A stretch of DNA of 31,383 nucleotides from CAYYGL01 sp964471235 (lineage in GTDB: Bacteria > Calditrichota > Calditrichia > RBG-13-44-9 > J075). The stretch spans positions 1 through 31,383 of the forward strand of contig CAYYGL010000035.1 in the NCBI GenBank assembly GCA_964471235.1, in the 5' to 3' direction. Positions within the stretch are counted from its first letter, which is position 1, and every line of letters starts with the position of its first letter. The translations under genes were made by a program, and so were the position numbers. A model generated the notes under the pieces. That model was not told the origin of the DNA and made no database searches. It saw only the letters and a program-made list of their open reading frames with translations. Positions 1-8,087 of the stretch are shown here, piece by piece.

Positions 1-120
1 ATGAAGACTAAACTAAAAAGTCAGCAATCAGGAAAATTTCCGCTGAAACAAAAAGGTCCCATCCCGGCACTGACTCCCAAAGATTTTTGTGATCAACATA
101 AGGATTTGTTTTCCGGCTGA
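1..120 (+). CDS. short hypothetical ORF at the window edge
   Basis: An open frame of 39 codons begins with ATG at the first base and ends at TGA 118-120. It is rich in Lys and Gln and has no recognisable motif. Because it starts at the window edge it may be the tail of a longer gene or chance. Bases 121-185 carry nothing I can assign. The Rhs-like reading frame begins just after, so this may be debris of whatever preceded the Rhs fragment. I do not assign a function. Confidence 0.15.
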   Translation: MKTKLKSQQSGKFPLKQKGPIPALTPKDFCDQHKDLFSG

Positions 121-365
121 ACCGAGATCATTATTCCTGAAGCTCTAAAGGGAGATTCTGGAGAGGATCAGTCCCCTTATGCAACATGATTACCTACGCC
201 AACCGCAACCTCCTCACCCGCATTGTAACAGGCGACGGCACAGTGATAGTTTACCGGTATAATTCTGAGGGGCAGCGCATCTATAAAAAAGTTGGCAGCC
301 AGGCAGCGGAATATTACCTTATGGATGGTGACCAGACCGTGGCGATTTACGAGAACGAGTCTTTG

Positions 366-387
366 TCGCAAAGCGATCCCTTTGGGA
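366..387 (+). repeat. double-hairpin micro-repeat at Rhs frameshift 1
   Basis: Two adjacent perfect mini-hairpins are present: TCGC-AAA-GCGA and TCCC-TTT-GGGA. The Rhs reading frame changes exactly across them, between ...YENES and YWNILANG. Taking out 369-390 (22 bases) rejoins the frames. The piece AAAGCGATCCCTTTGGGA matches, with a few changes, the reverse complement of the repeat at 24125-24143 (AAAGCGATGCCTTCGGCAT). Confidence 0.55.
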
Positions 388-520
388 AAATACTGGAACA
401 TTCTCGCCAACGGCGTGGTGGGCAGGCGGGATGCTGCCGGGAATAAGTTCTATTATCTCAAAGATCACCTCGGCTCCACCCGTGCGGTGGTAAATTCCTC
501 CGGCACGGTAGTGGAAGCGC

Positions 521-1393
521 ATGACTATGCCGCAGGCATCCCTTCGGGACTACCCGTTTGGGCTGCTAATGCCCGGCAGGGATTACCAGAGCGGTAAAGA
601 GACGAAGGAGAAGTTTACCGGGAAGGAGTTGGATAGTGAGACGGGGTGGATCCATTTTCCGGCTCGGCCTTATTTGCCGTCTTTGGGTAAATGGTTGACA
701 GTAGACCCCTTGATGGAAAAATATGCTTCTTGGAATCCTTACATTTACACCTTCGCAAATCCCATTAATTTTTATGATTCAAATGGAGAATGGTCAAAAA
801 GAATTCACAATTTGATTCTTGACAGAGCATTTAGTGGCATACTGACTTCCCAACAGATACAAATTCTAAAAGACGCCAGTGTTGCTGTAGACGAAGATCA
901 GAGCTTTAGTGGTGCCTATAAACATGCTATGCGACAGTATGGTGAAACCGTAGAAGAAGCAGAAAATAAAATGAATGAATTTGTAACGGAAAAATTGGTA
1001 GAGTTTATTCATTCAGAGAGAGAGGATGAAGCCTATTTTGCATTGGGCCAGGCACTCCACCCACTAATGGACTTAACCTCTCCTGCCCATACCGGATTTC
1101 AGCCATGGGGACCTCCTCAGACAATGCCAGGTGCTATCGTACTTCATTTTCTTATGGAAAATTTTGTATCCCCTTTTGATAATGAAAAACGGATTAGACA
1201 AGCTGTAGAAATAATTAGAAAAAAATATCAAGAAACGATGAAAATCAAAAGGGAACGAGAAAAAGAGAGAGATGCATTAATAAGACAACAAGAATTTGAA
1301 TCCAAACAAACTCCCGATCGGCCATACGATCAAAATCGACATTTGAGAAGAACGGGCGGAGTTGTTTATGAGGAAAATCCAATTAAGAAATAA
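521..1393 (+). CDS. Rhs C-terminal core tail with zinc-phospholipase/P1-nuclease-like toxin tip
   Basis: In ORF numbering, residues 11-90 are the end of an Rhs core (YPFGLLMPGR, FTGKELDSETGW, LGKWLTVDPL, NPINFYDSNGE). From W91 the sequence changes to an AT-rich, helical domain of about 150 residues, followed by a charged Lys/Arg/Glu-rich tail. The new domain carries W91 and H96, D124/D126, H135, H180-x3-D184, H190 and H209-x3-E213. That is the order of zinc ligands in tri-zinc phospholipase C and S1/P1 nuclease (Trp1, His, Asp, His, HxxxD, His, HxxxD/E), with the same ten-residue step between the second-block His and the next His. The SPAHTGFQPW piece follows. I infer an Rhs-delivered phospholipase or nuclease toxin. 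The first residues of the ORF (before YPFG) are only the shifted frame over the inserted repeat, so the ATG at 521 is not a real start and expression of the tip is uncertain. Confidence 0.7.
   Translation: MTMPQASLRDYPFGLLMPGRDYQSGKETKEKFTGKELDSETGWIHFPARPYLPSLGKWLTVDPLMEKYASWNPYIYTFANPINFYDSNGEWSKRIHNLILDRAFSGILTSQQIQILKDASVAVDEDQSFSGAYKHAMRQYGETVEEAENKMNEFVTEKLVEFIHSEREDEAYFALGQALHPLMDLTSPAHTGFQPWGPPQTMPGAIVLHFLMENFVSPFDNEKRIRQAVEIIRKKYQETMKIKREREKERDALIRQQEFESKQTPDRPYDQNRHLRRTGGVVYEENPIKK
527..549 (+). repeat. double-hairpin micro-repeat at Rhs frameshift 2
   Basis: ATGCC-GCA-GGCAT is followed directly by TCCC-TTC-GGGA (sharing one T). It splits HDY from YPFGLLMPGR in the Rhs core. The five bases GACTA occur on both sides (523-527 and 548-552), which could be a target duplication. 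The first 18 bases match the intergenic repeat at 24125 at 16 positions. Confidence 0.6.
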
Positions 1394-1410
1394 ATCTTGG
1401 CTTAGAAAAT

Positions 1411-1950
1411 GTGAGGGCAAAGCAAATGTTTATAGTTTATTATTATAGAACATTTATTGTTGTTTTAGTCTGTTTCTTATTTGCTCAAGCTCGCCTCGAT
1501 GCTCATGATTTTGAGGGGCGAATACACATTCATTATAAAACCACTCTAAGCCCTGACGTGCTTGTCAAAAGGCTCAAAAGTTCTGCTGAAAAGTTTGGTT
1601 GGAAATATACCACTCATCAATACAGCGTAGAACTTCCTGGTTCAAACAATAATATCAAAAAAGGGTTCATAGAAAAAGTTGTTGTGTTTATTTTTCCCCA
1701 GGAAGATAGTTCAAAAGTTAGAACAAGGATATACTTTCGCGTATTGCATGATTCCACTACTACCCATGATTTCATAATATATAAGAGAGTTGTTATAGGA
1801 AAAAAGTTCTGGGCATGGAGCTTACATAATCCTTTTGGAATATTTGATTTTGGCACGATATGGGAAGGTGAACCAGCGAATACTCCTTTTACTAAGGAAC
1901 AATTGGATGCGATATTTAAGATGTTAAAAAGCATCGAGAACCAAGAATGA
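1411..1950 (+). CDS. exported small protein, candidate immunity protein
   Basis: This 179-residue protein lies 17 bases after the Rhs toxin tip on the same strand and is equally AT-rich. The start is GTG at 1411, or the in-frame ATG at 1426. The N-terminus from that ATG has a hydrophobic stretch (FIVVLVCFLFAQA) followed by a plausible signal-peptidase I site, so the protein is probably periplasmic. The remainder, about 150 residues, has alternating beta-like segments (VVVFIFP, RIYFRVLH, HDFIIYKRVVIG) and a C-terminal helix (TKEQLDAIFKMLKSIEN). I do not recognise a family. By position, size and composition it is the expected cognate immunity protein of the tip, and a periplasmic location would fit a toxin acting on the outer face of the inner membrane. 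That role is inference only. Confidence 0.6.
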   Translation: MRAKQMFIVYYYRTFIVVLVCFLFAQARLDAHDFEGRIHIHYKTTLSPDVLVKRLKSSAEKFGWKYTTHQYSVELPGSNNNIKKGFIEKVVVFIFPQEDSSKVRTRIYFRVLHDSTTTHDFIIYKRVVIGKKFWAWSLHNPFGIFDFGTIWEGEPANTPFTKEQLDAIFKMLKSIENQE

Positions 1951-1981
1951 TATAATAGACTGATTGTTTTGAATTGCGTAA

Positions 1982-2324
1982 TGGCTAACCGACATCGCCG
2001 ATGTGACCGGCGGTGCAGTGCCGTTTGCGGCGAAATACACCTACTTTGCGTACGGCAACATCCAGGAATCCGAATAACGCAAAGGTGGCTCGCCTATGGA
2101 GCAACGGTATAAGTATGCCTACAGCTATAACAACGCCAACCGCCTGCAAGCCGTAACGATCCCGTAAACACCACAGCAGGAGAGTGGGATGCGGAAGACA
2201 CCCAATTTAACCACGACCCAAACGGCAACGGAATCCGCGTGGTAGTAAACGGCGCTGCAAAGTTTGACACCATTAATTACGACTACCGCAACCTGCCGGT
2301 GCGCATTGTAACCGGCGATGGTAA
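1982..2324 (+). pseudogene. second, stop-broken Rhs core fragment
   Basis: After the candidate immunity gene, Rhs-like sequence reappears in pieces. They read TGGAVPFAAKYTYFAYGNIQESE and stop, then YKYAYSYNNANRLQAVTIP and stop, then DPNGNGIRVVVNGAAKFDTI followed by NYDYRNLPVRIVTGDG. The last piece is the counterpart of RNLLTRIVTGDG at the beginning of the first fragment (about 208-240), and similarity ends just there at about 2324. In a normal core this piece would precede the first fragment, so the order is inverted relative to function. This fits remnants of tandem Rhs genes, or an older 3' part displaced by arrival of a new tip. Stops and frame changes make it non-coding. The rest of 1951-2383 shows nothing else. 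Confidence 0.7.
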
Positions 2325-2383
2325 ACGAAACCCCGCTCCCATAGATTGAGGTGGATATCCATCGGACTCGTTGACCGGATTTG

Positions 2384-3286
2384 TTATCGGATATCCCGGA
2401 ACTTTTCATAAAATTTTCGGTCCTCCGGTATCGCTCCCGGTATCCGGCAAATTGCCGCTGCAAATTCGCTGGCAGCCGAGAGGATTTGTAGGGGTGCCCA
2501 GCCTTTAAGAATTCCGATTGCAAACACCGCCGCATATCCGTCACCGGCACCCACCGTATCTATGATCTCCGGCTCCTGTTCATCAGGTATCTGCATCACC
2601 TCCATACCGTACAGGTAATAGAGTTCACTCCCTTTATCACCGCGAGTAATGCAAAGATACGGAATCCCAAATTTCTCCATCAGCATCCGAGCGGCAGCAG
2701 GTGAACTTTCCCCGGGAGCAAACCAATTGCGGATGACATCAAATTCAGATTCGTTTAACTTGACCACAGTGGCTGCCATGAGAGAGTGCTGTACGATTGT
2801 TTTGCTGTAAAACGGTTGGCGGAGATTGATATCGTACAAGACCGGGGTTCGGGAAGGAAGGCTGTTCAGAATTTGTTGCATGGTGTTGCGGGTGACGCTG
2901 TTTCGCTGCGCCAGGGTCCCGAGGTAGAGCAAGTCGATACCATCTTCCACCAACTGTTCCAGCTCCTTCGTCATCTCAATAAAATCGTACGCTGCCGGTT
3001 CGACTATCTCAAACTCCGGCACCCCCTGTTCATCCAATTTAACATACACCTCTCCGGTTGAATGGTGATCATCCACTTGAATTCCTGTGATTGGAAACCC
3101 ATTCGTTTCCAACCATGTCAGGAGATTCCGCCCGTCTTCATCATCTCCCACCCGGCTGACAAACCTTACCTTCATACCCAAATGGTGCAGATGATACGCC
3201 ACATTGAATGGCGCACCACCGAGACGCTTATGGGCGGGAAAGCGGTCGTAGAGAATTTCACCGATGGATAAAACTCTAAATTCCAT
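2384..3286 (-). CDS. PfkB-family carbohydrate kinase (fructokinase-like)
   Basis: This 300-residue protein has the normal length for the ribokinase/PfkB family, which transfers the gamma phosphate of ATP to a sugar hydroxyl in the cytoplasm. The N-terminal substrate-side signature LGGAPFNVAYHLHHLG lies at residues 22-37. A lid-like beta segment lies around residues 65-95. The C-terminal signature DTVGAGDG at 243-250 includes the catalytic Asp (D249) and the anion hole. The Gly-Gly-Ala-Pro start motif is of the fructokinase type, but the substrate cannot be fixed from sequence; 2-keto-3-deoxygluconate or another sugar is possible. The gene stands alone, divergent from the exported protein at 3563 and with its stop abutting Rhs debris. 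The start is ATG at 3286. Confidence 0.9.
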   Translation of the reverse strand: MEFRVLSIGEILYDRFPAHKRLGGAPFNVAYHLHHLGMKVRFVSRVGDDEDGRNLLTWLETNGFPITGIQVDDHHSTGEVYVKLDEQGVPEFEIVEPAAYDFIEMTKELEQLVEDGIDLLYLGTLAQRNSVTRNTMQQILNSLPSRTPVLYDINLRQPFYSKTIVQHSLMAATVVKLNESEFDVIRNWFAPGESSPAAARMLMEKFGIPYLCITRGDKGSELYYLYGMEVMQIPDEQEPEIIDTVGAGDGYAAVFAIGILKGWAPLQILSAASEFAAAICRIPGAIPEDRKFYEKFRDIR

Positions 3287-3562
3287 TTTTTCTCATTAAA
3301 CCAAATGACTAATTTTTGAAATTTATATCAATTTTCGATAATTGTTTTACCATTTGAGCAGCACGGATTTCCTGTATTCCCCTGTTAAAATTGGAAAATA
3401 ACACATTTCCCATTATGAAGACAAGACGGCACGGAATTTGTAAAATTATAAGTGAATAAAAATAAGAGTTTTTTTTATCACTTGAAATTTTTCTTCCGAA
3501 TGGGTAATTTTATAATAATCCAATACATTTACCAACCTGTTAATGTAAACAGGAGAGTTATC

Positions 3563-5254
3563 ATGGGAAAACTCTTTTCATTTCCAATTTTTCTCTCCAC
3601 ATTCCTGTTGTTTATTCTAATGACCCACTCTGTATTGCCACAGGTGGAAGGAAATATTGTATCAACAAATATTCCCGTTAAAGTAAATCCGTTAGACCTC
3701 CCCCCTTCTCCGTTGAACATCACCTCCACCATCATCGGCTCGGACAACATCAATCACGATGGCATAGTAAATCCCGGGGAAAACATCCGTTACACCCTGG
3801 AAATCGTGAACGAATCGGATACCGCCTATACCAATGTCACCATTCTCCAATGGCAACCCCTGGAGCCCCAGTTTGTCATAAATCTGGATATGCCAAATGG
3901 AGCGTATGTGGTTCCGATTTTCAATCCCGGGAGCACCATTACCTGGTCATATTCTCCCCTGGATCCGTTTTACCAATTTCAATTGTTATCCACTCATCCG
4001 GGAAACGACAGTATTCACATTGTTTTTCAGCTTGATGGAACAGATCCTTTTGGGAATAGCCGGTTATGGGTAGATACAGTAGCGTTTCCGATCGTCCCGC
4101 TACCTTTTGAACCTCATGATTTTCTGATGGAACGTATTTCCGGTTTTTCATTTGGACAACTGGGATATCAGATTGTTGATCCAGCTTCTTTAACAGGGCA
4201 TACATACCAGGTAGAATTTACTGATACTCTGCCGGACGGCACCCCGGTGTTTGATTTACGAGATATGACTTCCGGAACCGTGTTACTTACCCAACAACCC
4301 TACCCGGATCAATTTAATCATAATTCACAGGTAGTAGACGGTTTTCAAGTGACACGGGGCACTACGTTCCGGTATGATCAAAAAGCCTGGGAGTGGATAT
4401 CTCCCCAGCCCCGCTGGTTAACCGGTGTAAACTGGGGAGGTGATTTACTTTTTGGAGGTATTGATCTGGGCATTTTCTTCTTTGGCTCCACTTTATCAGC
4501 AGATGATTTTCATTCGGTTAAAATTGTGTTCGATTCTACCATGGTTACCAATTGTGCCGTCTATCGGCGTGATTTGAATTATCAATACGTTGGTATGGGA
4601 ACTTTTTACGGGGCTGCATTTGATATCTCCGATACCCTGAACCCCCGAAGAGTCAATATCGTTTTCACGGAAGATGACAATGAACAACCAGCGGACATGG
4701 TCTGGAATCCGGATACCAGCGATTATGGAGGGCGCCAATATTTTTTCATTATGCACAGCGATTACGATTCCTTAACAGCCGGAGGATATGATGATAACAA
4801 CTGGGGACCGGCAGCAGATGTGATATGGGGAGGATGGACCAAAATAAAGCCTTTTCACTCGTTTCTTGAATCGGCGGCAGACCTCTATCTTTATTATAAT
4901 GCCGGTATCCGGGTGGGTGATGTGTTTGAATTCACACCGGTTTATACCGGCATTCAACCCCTCCTCCTATCTCCTCCCGATTTCCAGTTATTTCAAAATT
5001 TTCCCAATCCATTCAACTCGGAGACCTTAATTCACTATCGGATACCGCACTCCAGCCGGGTGAAAGTGGTTATATACAATGTCTTAGGTCAAAAGGTCAA
5101 AACACTGATAAACTCCCATCAACCTGCGGGCAGCTACGTGCTAAAATGGGACGGTCGCGACGATGGAGGCAAACCGGTAGCCAGTGGAGTTTACTTTTAC
5201 CGCCTCACCACCGGAACAGAATTTAAAACCCGTAAATTATTGTTGATCAGATAA
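3563..5254 (+). CDS. exported protein with type IX sorting domain
   Basis: The start is ATG 3563, preceded by AGGAGAG at 3551-3557; an upstream in-frame extension to 3452 has no ribosome site and would bury the signal peptide. The 563-residue product has a signal peptide (about residues 1-27, hydrophobic core IFLSTFLLFILM). A beta-sandwich-like stretch follows (about 50-140, GDNINHDGIVNPGENIRYTL type, resembling CARDB/DUF11 adhesion modules). The middle part (about 185-470) is rich in aromatic and Asp residues and I do not recognise it. The last 90 residues form a secretion-system type IX C-terminal domain (NFPNPFNSET, IYNVLGQKVKTL, ASGVYFYRL, ending RKLLLIR). It is expected to be exported and anchored to or released from the surface. 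It is followed 25 bases later by a second protein of the same export class. Confidence 0.85.
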   Translation: MGKLFSFPIFLSTFLLFILMTHSVLPQVEGNIVSTNIPVKVNPLDLPPSPLNITSTIIGSDNINHDGIVNPGENIRYTLEIVNESDTAYTNVTILQWQPLEPQFVINLDMPNGAYVVPIFNPGSTITWSYSPLDPFYQFQLLSTHPGNDSIHIVFQLDGTDPFGNSRLWVDTVAFPIVPLPFEPHDFLMERISGFSFGQLGYQIVDPASLTGHTYQVEFTDTLPDGTPVFDLRDMTSGTVLLTQQPYPDQFNHNSQVVDGFQVTRGTTFRYDQKAWEWISPQPRWLTGVNWGGDLLFGGIDLGIFFFGSTLSADDFHSVKIVFDSTMVTNCAVYRRDLNYQYVGMGTFYGAAFDISDTLNPRRVNIVFTEDDNEQPADMVWNPDTSDYGGRQYFFIMHSDYDSLTAGGYDDNNWGPAADVIWGGWTKIKPFHSFLESAADLYLYYNAGIRVGDVFEFTPVYTGIQPLLLSPPDFQLFQNFPNPFNSETLIHYRIPHSSRVKVVIYNVLGQKVKTLINSHQPAGSYVLKWDGRDDGGKPVASGVYFYRLTTGTEFKTRKLLLIR

Positions 5255-5279
5255 AACTGTTTCCAGGAGGAATTTTAGC

Positions 5280-6929
5280 ATGCATCGTTGGAAACTATCT
5301 ATAATTTCGAAGATTATTTTATTAACCGTCACCGCTACTTTCGCTCAGGAACCTCAATTTGACTGGGCACTGCAAGCTGGCGGTGCTCAAGATGACGTGG
5401 GAATGTCCACTCAATGCGATCACAATGGGAACACATACCTTACCGGCAGATTTCAGGATAGCGCTTCATTTGGAGATACCGTATTGGTTACGGATTTCCT
5501 CCACAAGATGTTTTTAGTAAAATATGATAATTACGGAACTCTTCAATGGGCACGACAAGCAACAGGACAGGGAATTAGCATCGGAACCGCCCTGGCAGTA
5601 GATAATGAGAACAATTGCTTGCTGGCAGGTTTCTTTGGAGGAGAATTGATTCTGGAAGACACCAGCTTTACCTCTCAAACATTTGATGCTCCCTTTCTTG
5701 CAAAGTTTAGCCCGGCAGGAGACTTATTATGGGCTATTCACTTTCAGACTATGTACGGAAATATATACGATCTTGCGGTGGGTTCCGGAGGAACGATCTA
5801 TGTCACCGGTAGATTCGACAGCACATTAATGATTGAAGACAGTTTAAGGATCAGTCAGGGAGGAAGTGATCTCTTCGTTGCCAAATTTTCCCCTCAAGGA
5901 GAATTGCTTAATTTGAGAACGATCGGTACCTCCGGGATAGACTGGGGTAATGCGATTGTTCCGGATTCTGCCGGGAATCTCTATCTTTATGGGAAGGTCG
6001 AAAATTTTTATCATTTTATGAATGGAAATGTGGACACCACACTCAAAGGCGGTTTTATTACTAAATTTTCTCCACAGGGAGAAATGACATGGTTGGTAGG
6101 AATCCAGAACTACGCAGCTCACCTGGGTATAAAATCTATGGAGTTATCTCCTGAGCAAGGAATTGTTATTGGAGGTAATTTTGCAAACTTCGTCACCATC
6201 CATGATACGACGCTAACCACAGGAGATGATATTGACATATTTATTGCTAAACTATCTGGAGATGGTCAGGTTCTTTGGGTTGATAGAAACGGTGGGATCT
6301 ATAATGATGAAGTGCAGAATCTATCAGTGGATAAGAATGGCATAATCACCCTTTGCGGAAGCAGCAACTATTTAAATTTGTATTACTATGGCTATGCCCT
6401 TCGTTATGATAATGATGGTAATTTCCTCTGGTCGCGTTTGTTTGGCGGTCCTTATAATACTTCTGGAAGTGGTGTGTCAAATGATGCGGATAACAATATC
6501 TATCTCACAGGAACTTTCAATCTGATGGGAGTATTTGGAGACACCCTGCTTACTTCTGCCGGTAGGGCAGATGTTTTCCTTCTCAAATTAACCCCCGGTG
6601 TGCCACTCACCATTGAGGAGCCGTTGCCAATCCGCAGTGACTTATTCGCATTGTTATCCAATTACCCCAACCCATTCAATCCCAGCACCACTATCCCGTA
6701 CCTACTCAATCTAACGGCAGAAGTAGAGCTGAGCATTTACAATATTTTGGGACAGAAAGTTATCACGTTGGTGAAAAAAGAACAACCTCCCGGACAGTAT
6801 CAAATTACCTGGGAAGGGGTTGATCAGAACGGGAATGCAGTTGCCAGTGGTGTATATCTTTATCAACTGAAGGTAAAGACCCCGTCTAAGCAGGAAATCA
6901 AATCAAAGAAAATGATGCTTCTCAGGTGA
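5280..6929 (+). CDS. exported SBBP-type beta-propeller protein with type IX sorting domain
   Basis: ATG 5280 is preceded by AGGAGG at 5265-5270. The 549-residue protein has a signal peptide ending near residue 22 (TVTATFAQ). It then has repeated units of about 50-60 residues with the pattern GNTYLTGRF, FGDT, F(L/V)(V/A)K(Y/F), G-x-LQWA (for example at about 45-85, 145-190, 225-265 and 395-430). These units resemble SBBP/beta-propeller repeats of surface proteins. The C-terminal 92 residues (about 458-549) are a type IX sorting domain (NYPNPFNPSTTI, IYNILGQKV, VASGVYLYQL). It likely forms one expression unit with the preceding exported protein. The propeller suggests binding or structural use at the cell surface, but no ligand can be inferred. 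Confidence 0.85.
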   Translation: MHRWKLSIISKIILLTVTATFAQEPQFDWALQAGGAQDDVGMSTQCDHNGNTYLTGRFQDSASFGDTVLVTDFLHKMFLVKYDNYGTLQWARQATGQGISIGTALAVDNENNCLLAGFFGGELILEDTSFTSQTFDAPFLAKFSPAGDLLWAIHFQTMYGNIYDLAVGSGGTIYVTGRFDSTLMIEDSLRISQGGSDLFVAKFSPQGELLNLRTIGTSGIDWGNAIVPDSAGNLYLYGKVENFYHFMNGNVDTTLKGGFITKFSPQGEMTWLVGIQNYAAHLGIKSMELSPEQGIVIGGNFANFVTIHDTTLTTGDDIDIFIAKLSGDGQVLWVDRNGGIYNDEVQNLSVDKNGIITLCGSSNYLNLYYYGYALRYDNDGNFLWSRLFGGPYNTSGSGVSNDADNNIYLTGTFNLMGVFGDTLLTSAGRADVFLLKLTPGVPLTIEEPLPIRSDLFALLSNYPNPFNPSTTIPYLLNLTAEVELSIYNILGQKVITLVKKEQPPGQYQITWEGVDQNGNAVASGVYLYQLKVKTPSKQEIKSKKMMLLR

Positions 6930-6935
6930 TATTGG

Positions 6936-8087
6936 TCAGTGGTTTTTCAAACGCCGGCGCTGCTTCCACCGTACCCGCCGGCGCACCTCATTAAACTTTT
7001 GATGCCAGTAATTATGTTCTCTCAGGGTTCGTGTAAATTTATGACTGCCATCGCCCACGGCAACCATGTAGAGATAATTGGTTTTTTTGGGAAAGAGCGC
7101 TGCCAGAATGGATTTTTTACCGGGGTTGTTAATGGGTCCTGGCGGTAAGCCACGGTATTTGTAGGTATTGTATGGTGAATCGATATCCAGGTCTTTCTTG
7201 AGCAGCCGGCGGGGCGGTCCGGGAATGGCAAACTGGATGGTCGGGTCTGCCTGCAACCGCCACCCCTTTCGCAGCCGGTTGTGATACACCGAGGAGATAT
7301 ACACCCGCTCCGAGTCCACCATTGCCTCCCCTTCGATGATGGATGCCAGGATAATAATTTGGCGGCGGGTCATTCTTAACCGCTTCAGTTGTTCTTTCAC
7401 GCTATCCGCCTCAAAAATTTTGAGCGTCTGCCGCACCAGGTAGGAAATGATGTCTTCCTCAGGCGTCTTCCACTCAAAAAAATAAGTCTCCGGCAACAGA
7501 TAGCCCTCTAAGTTCGGAGTCTCCGGCGCCAGTTGATGGGAGAAGCTGCTGTCATACACCAGGTTCACAAAGCGGCTGGAATCAATTCCCAACTTCCGGT
7601 GCAGGATGCTTGCCATCTGCTCGGCAAGTATCCCCTCGTTCAACGTTACTTTTACCTGCGCCGGTCGTGCCGCTACCAGGTACTGGAGCAACTCCCAGTC
7701 ACTCAGGGAATCCGGTATTGCAAAGCGCCCGGCACGAATTGCCCCCTGTTTCCCGGTGATTCTCCCCAACAGAAGAAACCATTGCTTATTGGTCAGGAGA
7801 TGATAATGTTCAAGTGAATCCGCAACCTGCCGGAATGTTGCTCCGTTGGGGATGGTCAGGATGACCGGATGCGTAGGTCCGGGTTCCTCAAGCGCGGTTA
7901 TGTTATAGCTCCCATAGAGCAGAACAGCGAGGATCACCCCTCCGAGAACCAGCTTCCCAATCCGGGTATATTGAATGGCATACAGGATCGCATACGTGAA
8001 TAAAAACCCGGCAAATCCCAGTCGGGAAAAAATTAAGTATAACTTACGCTTCCATTGGGTTGATGTACTGCTATCAAACACACTCAT
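6936..8087 (-). CDS. mltG: endolytic murein transglycosylase
   Basis: MltG (YceG) cleaves nascent peptidoglycan strands at the inner membrane to end glycan synthesis. I chose ATG 8087, which gives 383 residues and an ATGA overlap with the upstream stop; a GTG at 8111 would add eight residues. There are hydrophobic N-terminal segments at about 24-40 and 46-60 (LVLGGVILAVLLYGSY). A LysM-like part follows (TIPNGATFRQVADSLEHYHLL). The catalytic domain has LEGYLLPETYFF, then ASIIEGEA with the catalytic Glu at about 252, then SSVYHNRLRKGWRLQADPTIQFA and the YNTYKYRGLPPGPINNPG signature. A basic tail ends the protein. It is the last gene of the TrpD-like/TrpC-like run and converges with the propeller gene, leaving only six bases between stops. 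Confidence 0.95.
   Translation of the reverse strand: MSVFDSSTSTQWKRKLYLIFSRLGFAGFLFTYAILYAIQYTRIGKLVLGGVILAVLLYGSYNITALEEPGPTHPVILTIPNGATFRQVADSLEHYHLLTNKQWFLLLGRITGKQGAIRAGRFAIPDSLSDWELLQYLVAARPAQVKVTLNEGILAEQMASILHRKLGIDSSRFVNLVYDSSFSHQLAPETPNLEGYLLPETYFFEWKTPEEDIISYLVRQTLKIFEADSVKEQLKRLRMTRRQIIILASIIEGEAMVDSERVYISSVYHNRLRKGWRLQADPTIQFAIPGPPRRLLKKDLDIDSPYNTYKYRGLPPGPINNPGKKSILAALFPKKTNYLYMVAVGDGSHKFTRTLREHNYWHQKFNEVRRRVRWKQRRRLKNH

Larger units (their letters stand above)
186..597 (+). pseudogene. Rhs core fragment, broken by two frameshifts
   Basis: Typical Rhs/YD-repeat core is readable but spread over three frames. Frame one (from 186) gives RNLLTRIVTGDG, then YRYNSEGQRIYKK and a YLMDGDQTVAIYENES segment. 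The reading then moves to a second frame near 370-391 (YWNILANG, then YYLKDHLGSTRAVV). It moves to a third frame near 529-550 (YPFGLLMPGR), which continues in the ORF from 521. Each shift coincides with about 22 extra bases that fold as two tiny adjacent hairpins (366-387 and 527-549). Removing 22 bases at each place restores one continuous core. There is no N-terminal part, transmembrane segment or full repeat array, so this is a C-terminal orphan fragment and is unlikely to be translated as one protein. Confidence 0.8.

Noticed and set aside
2125..2550. 141-codon minus-strand open frame across the second Rhs fragment
   Set aside because: It is antisense to clear Rhs-like sequence and overlaps the 3' end of the sugar kinase; no family features.
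3483..3516. TTGAAA and TATAAT boxes before the type IX protein gene as a promoter
   Set aside because: The gap between them is about 23 bases, too long for a standard promoter, and this group of bacteria often uses other -7 boxes.
3452..3562. Upstream extension of the first type IX protein
   Set aside because: The internal ATG 3563 has AGGAGAG at the correct distance and begins a typical signal peptide; the extension is AT-rich leader sequence.
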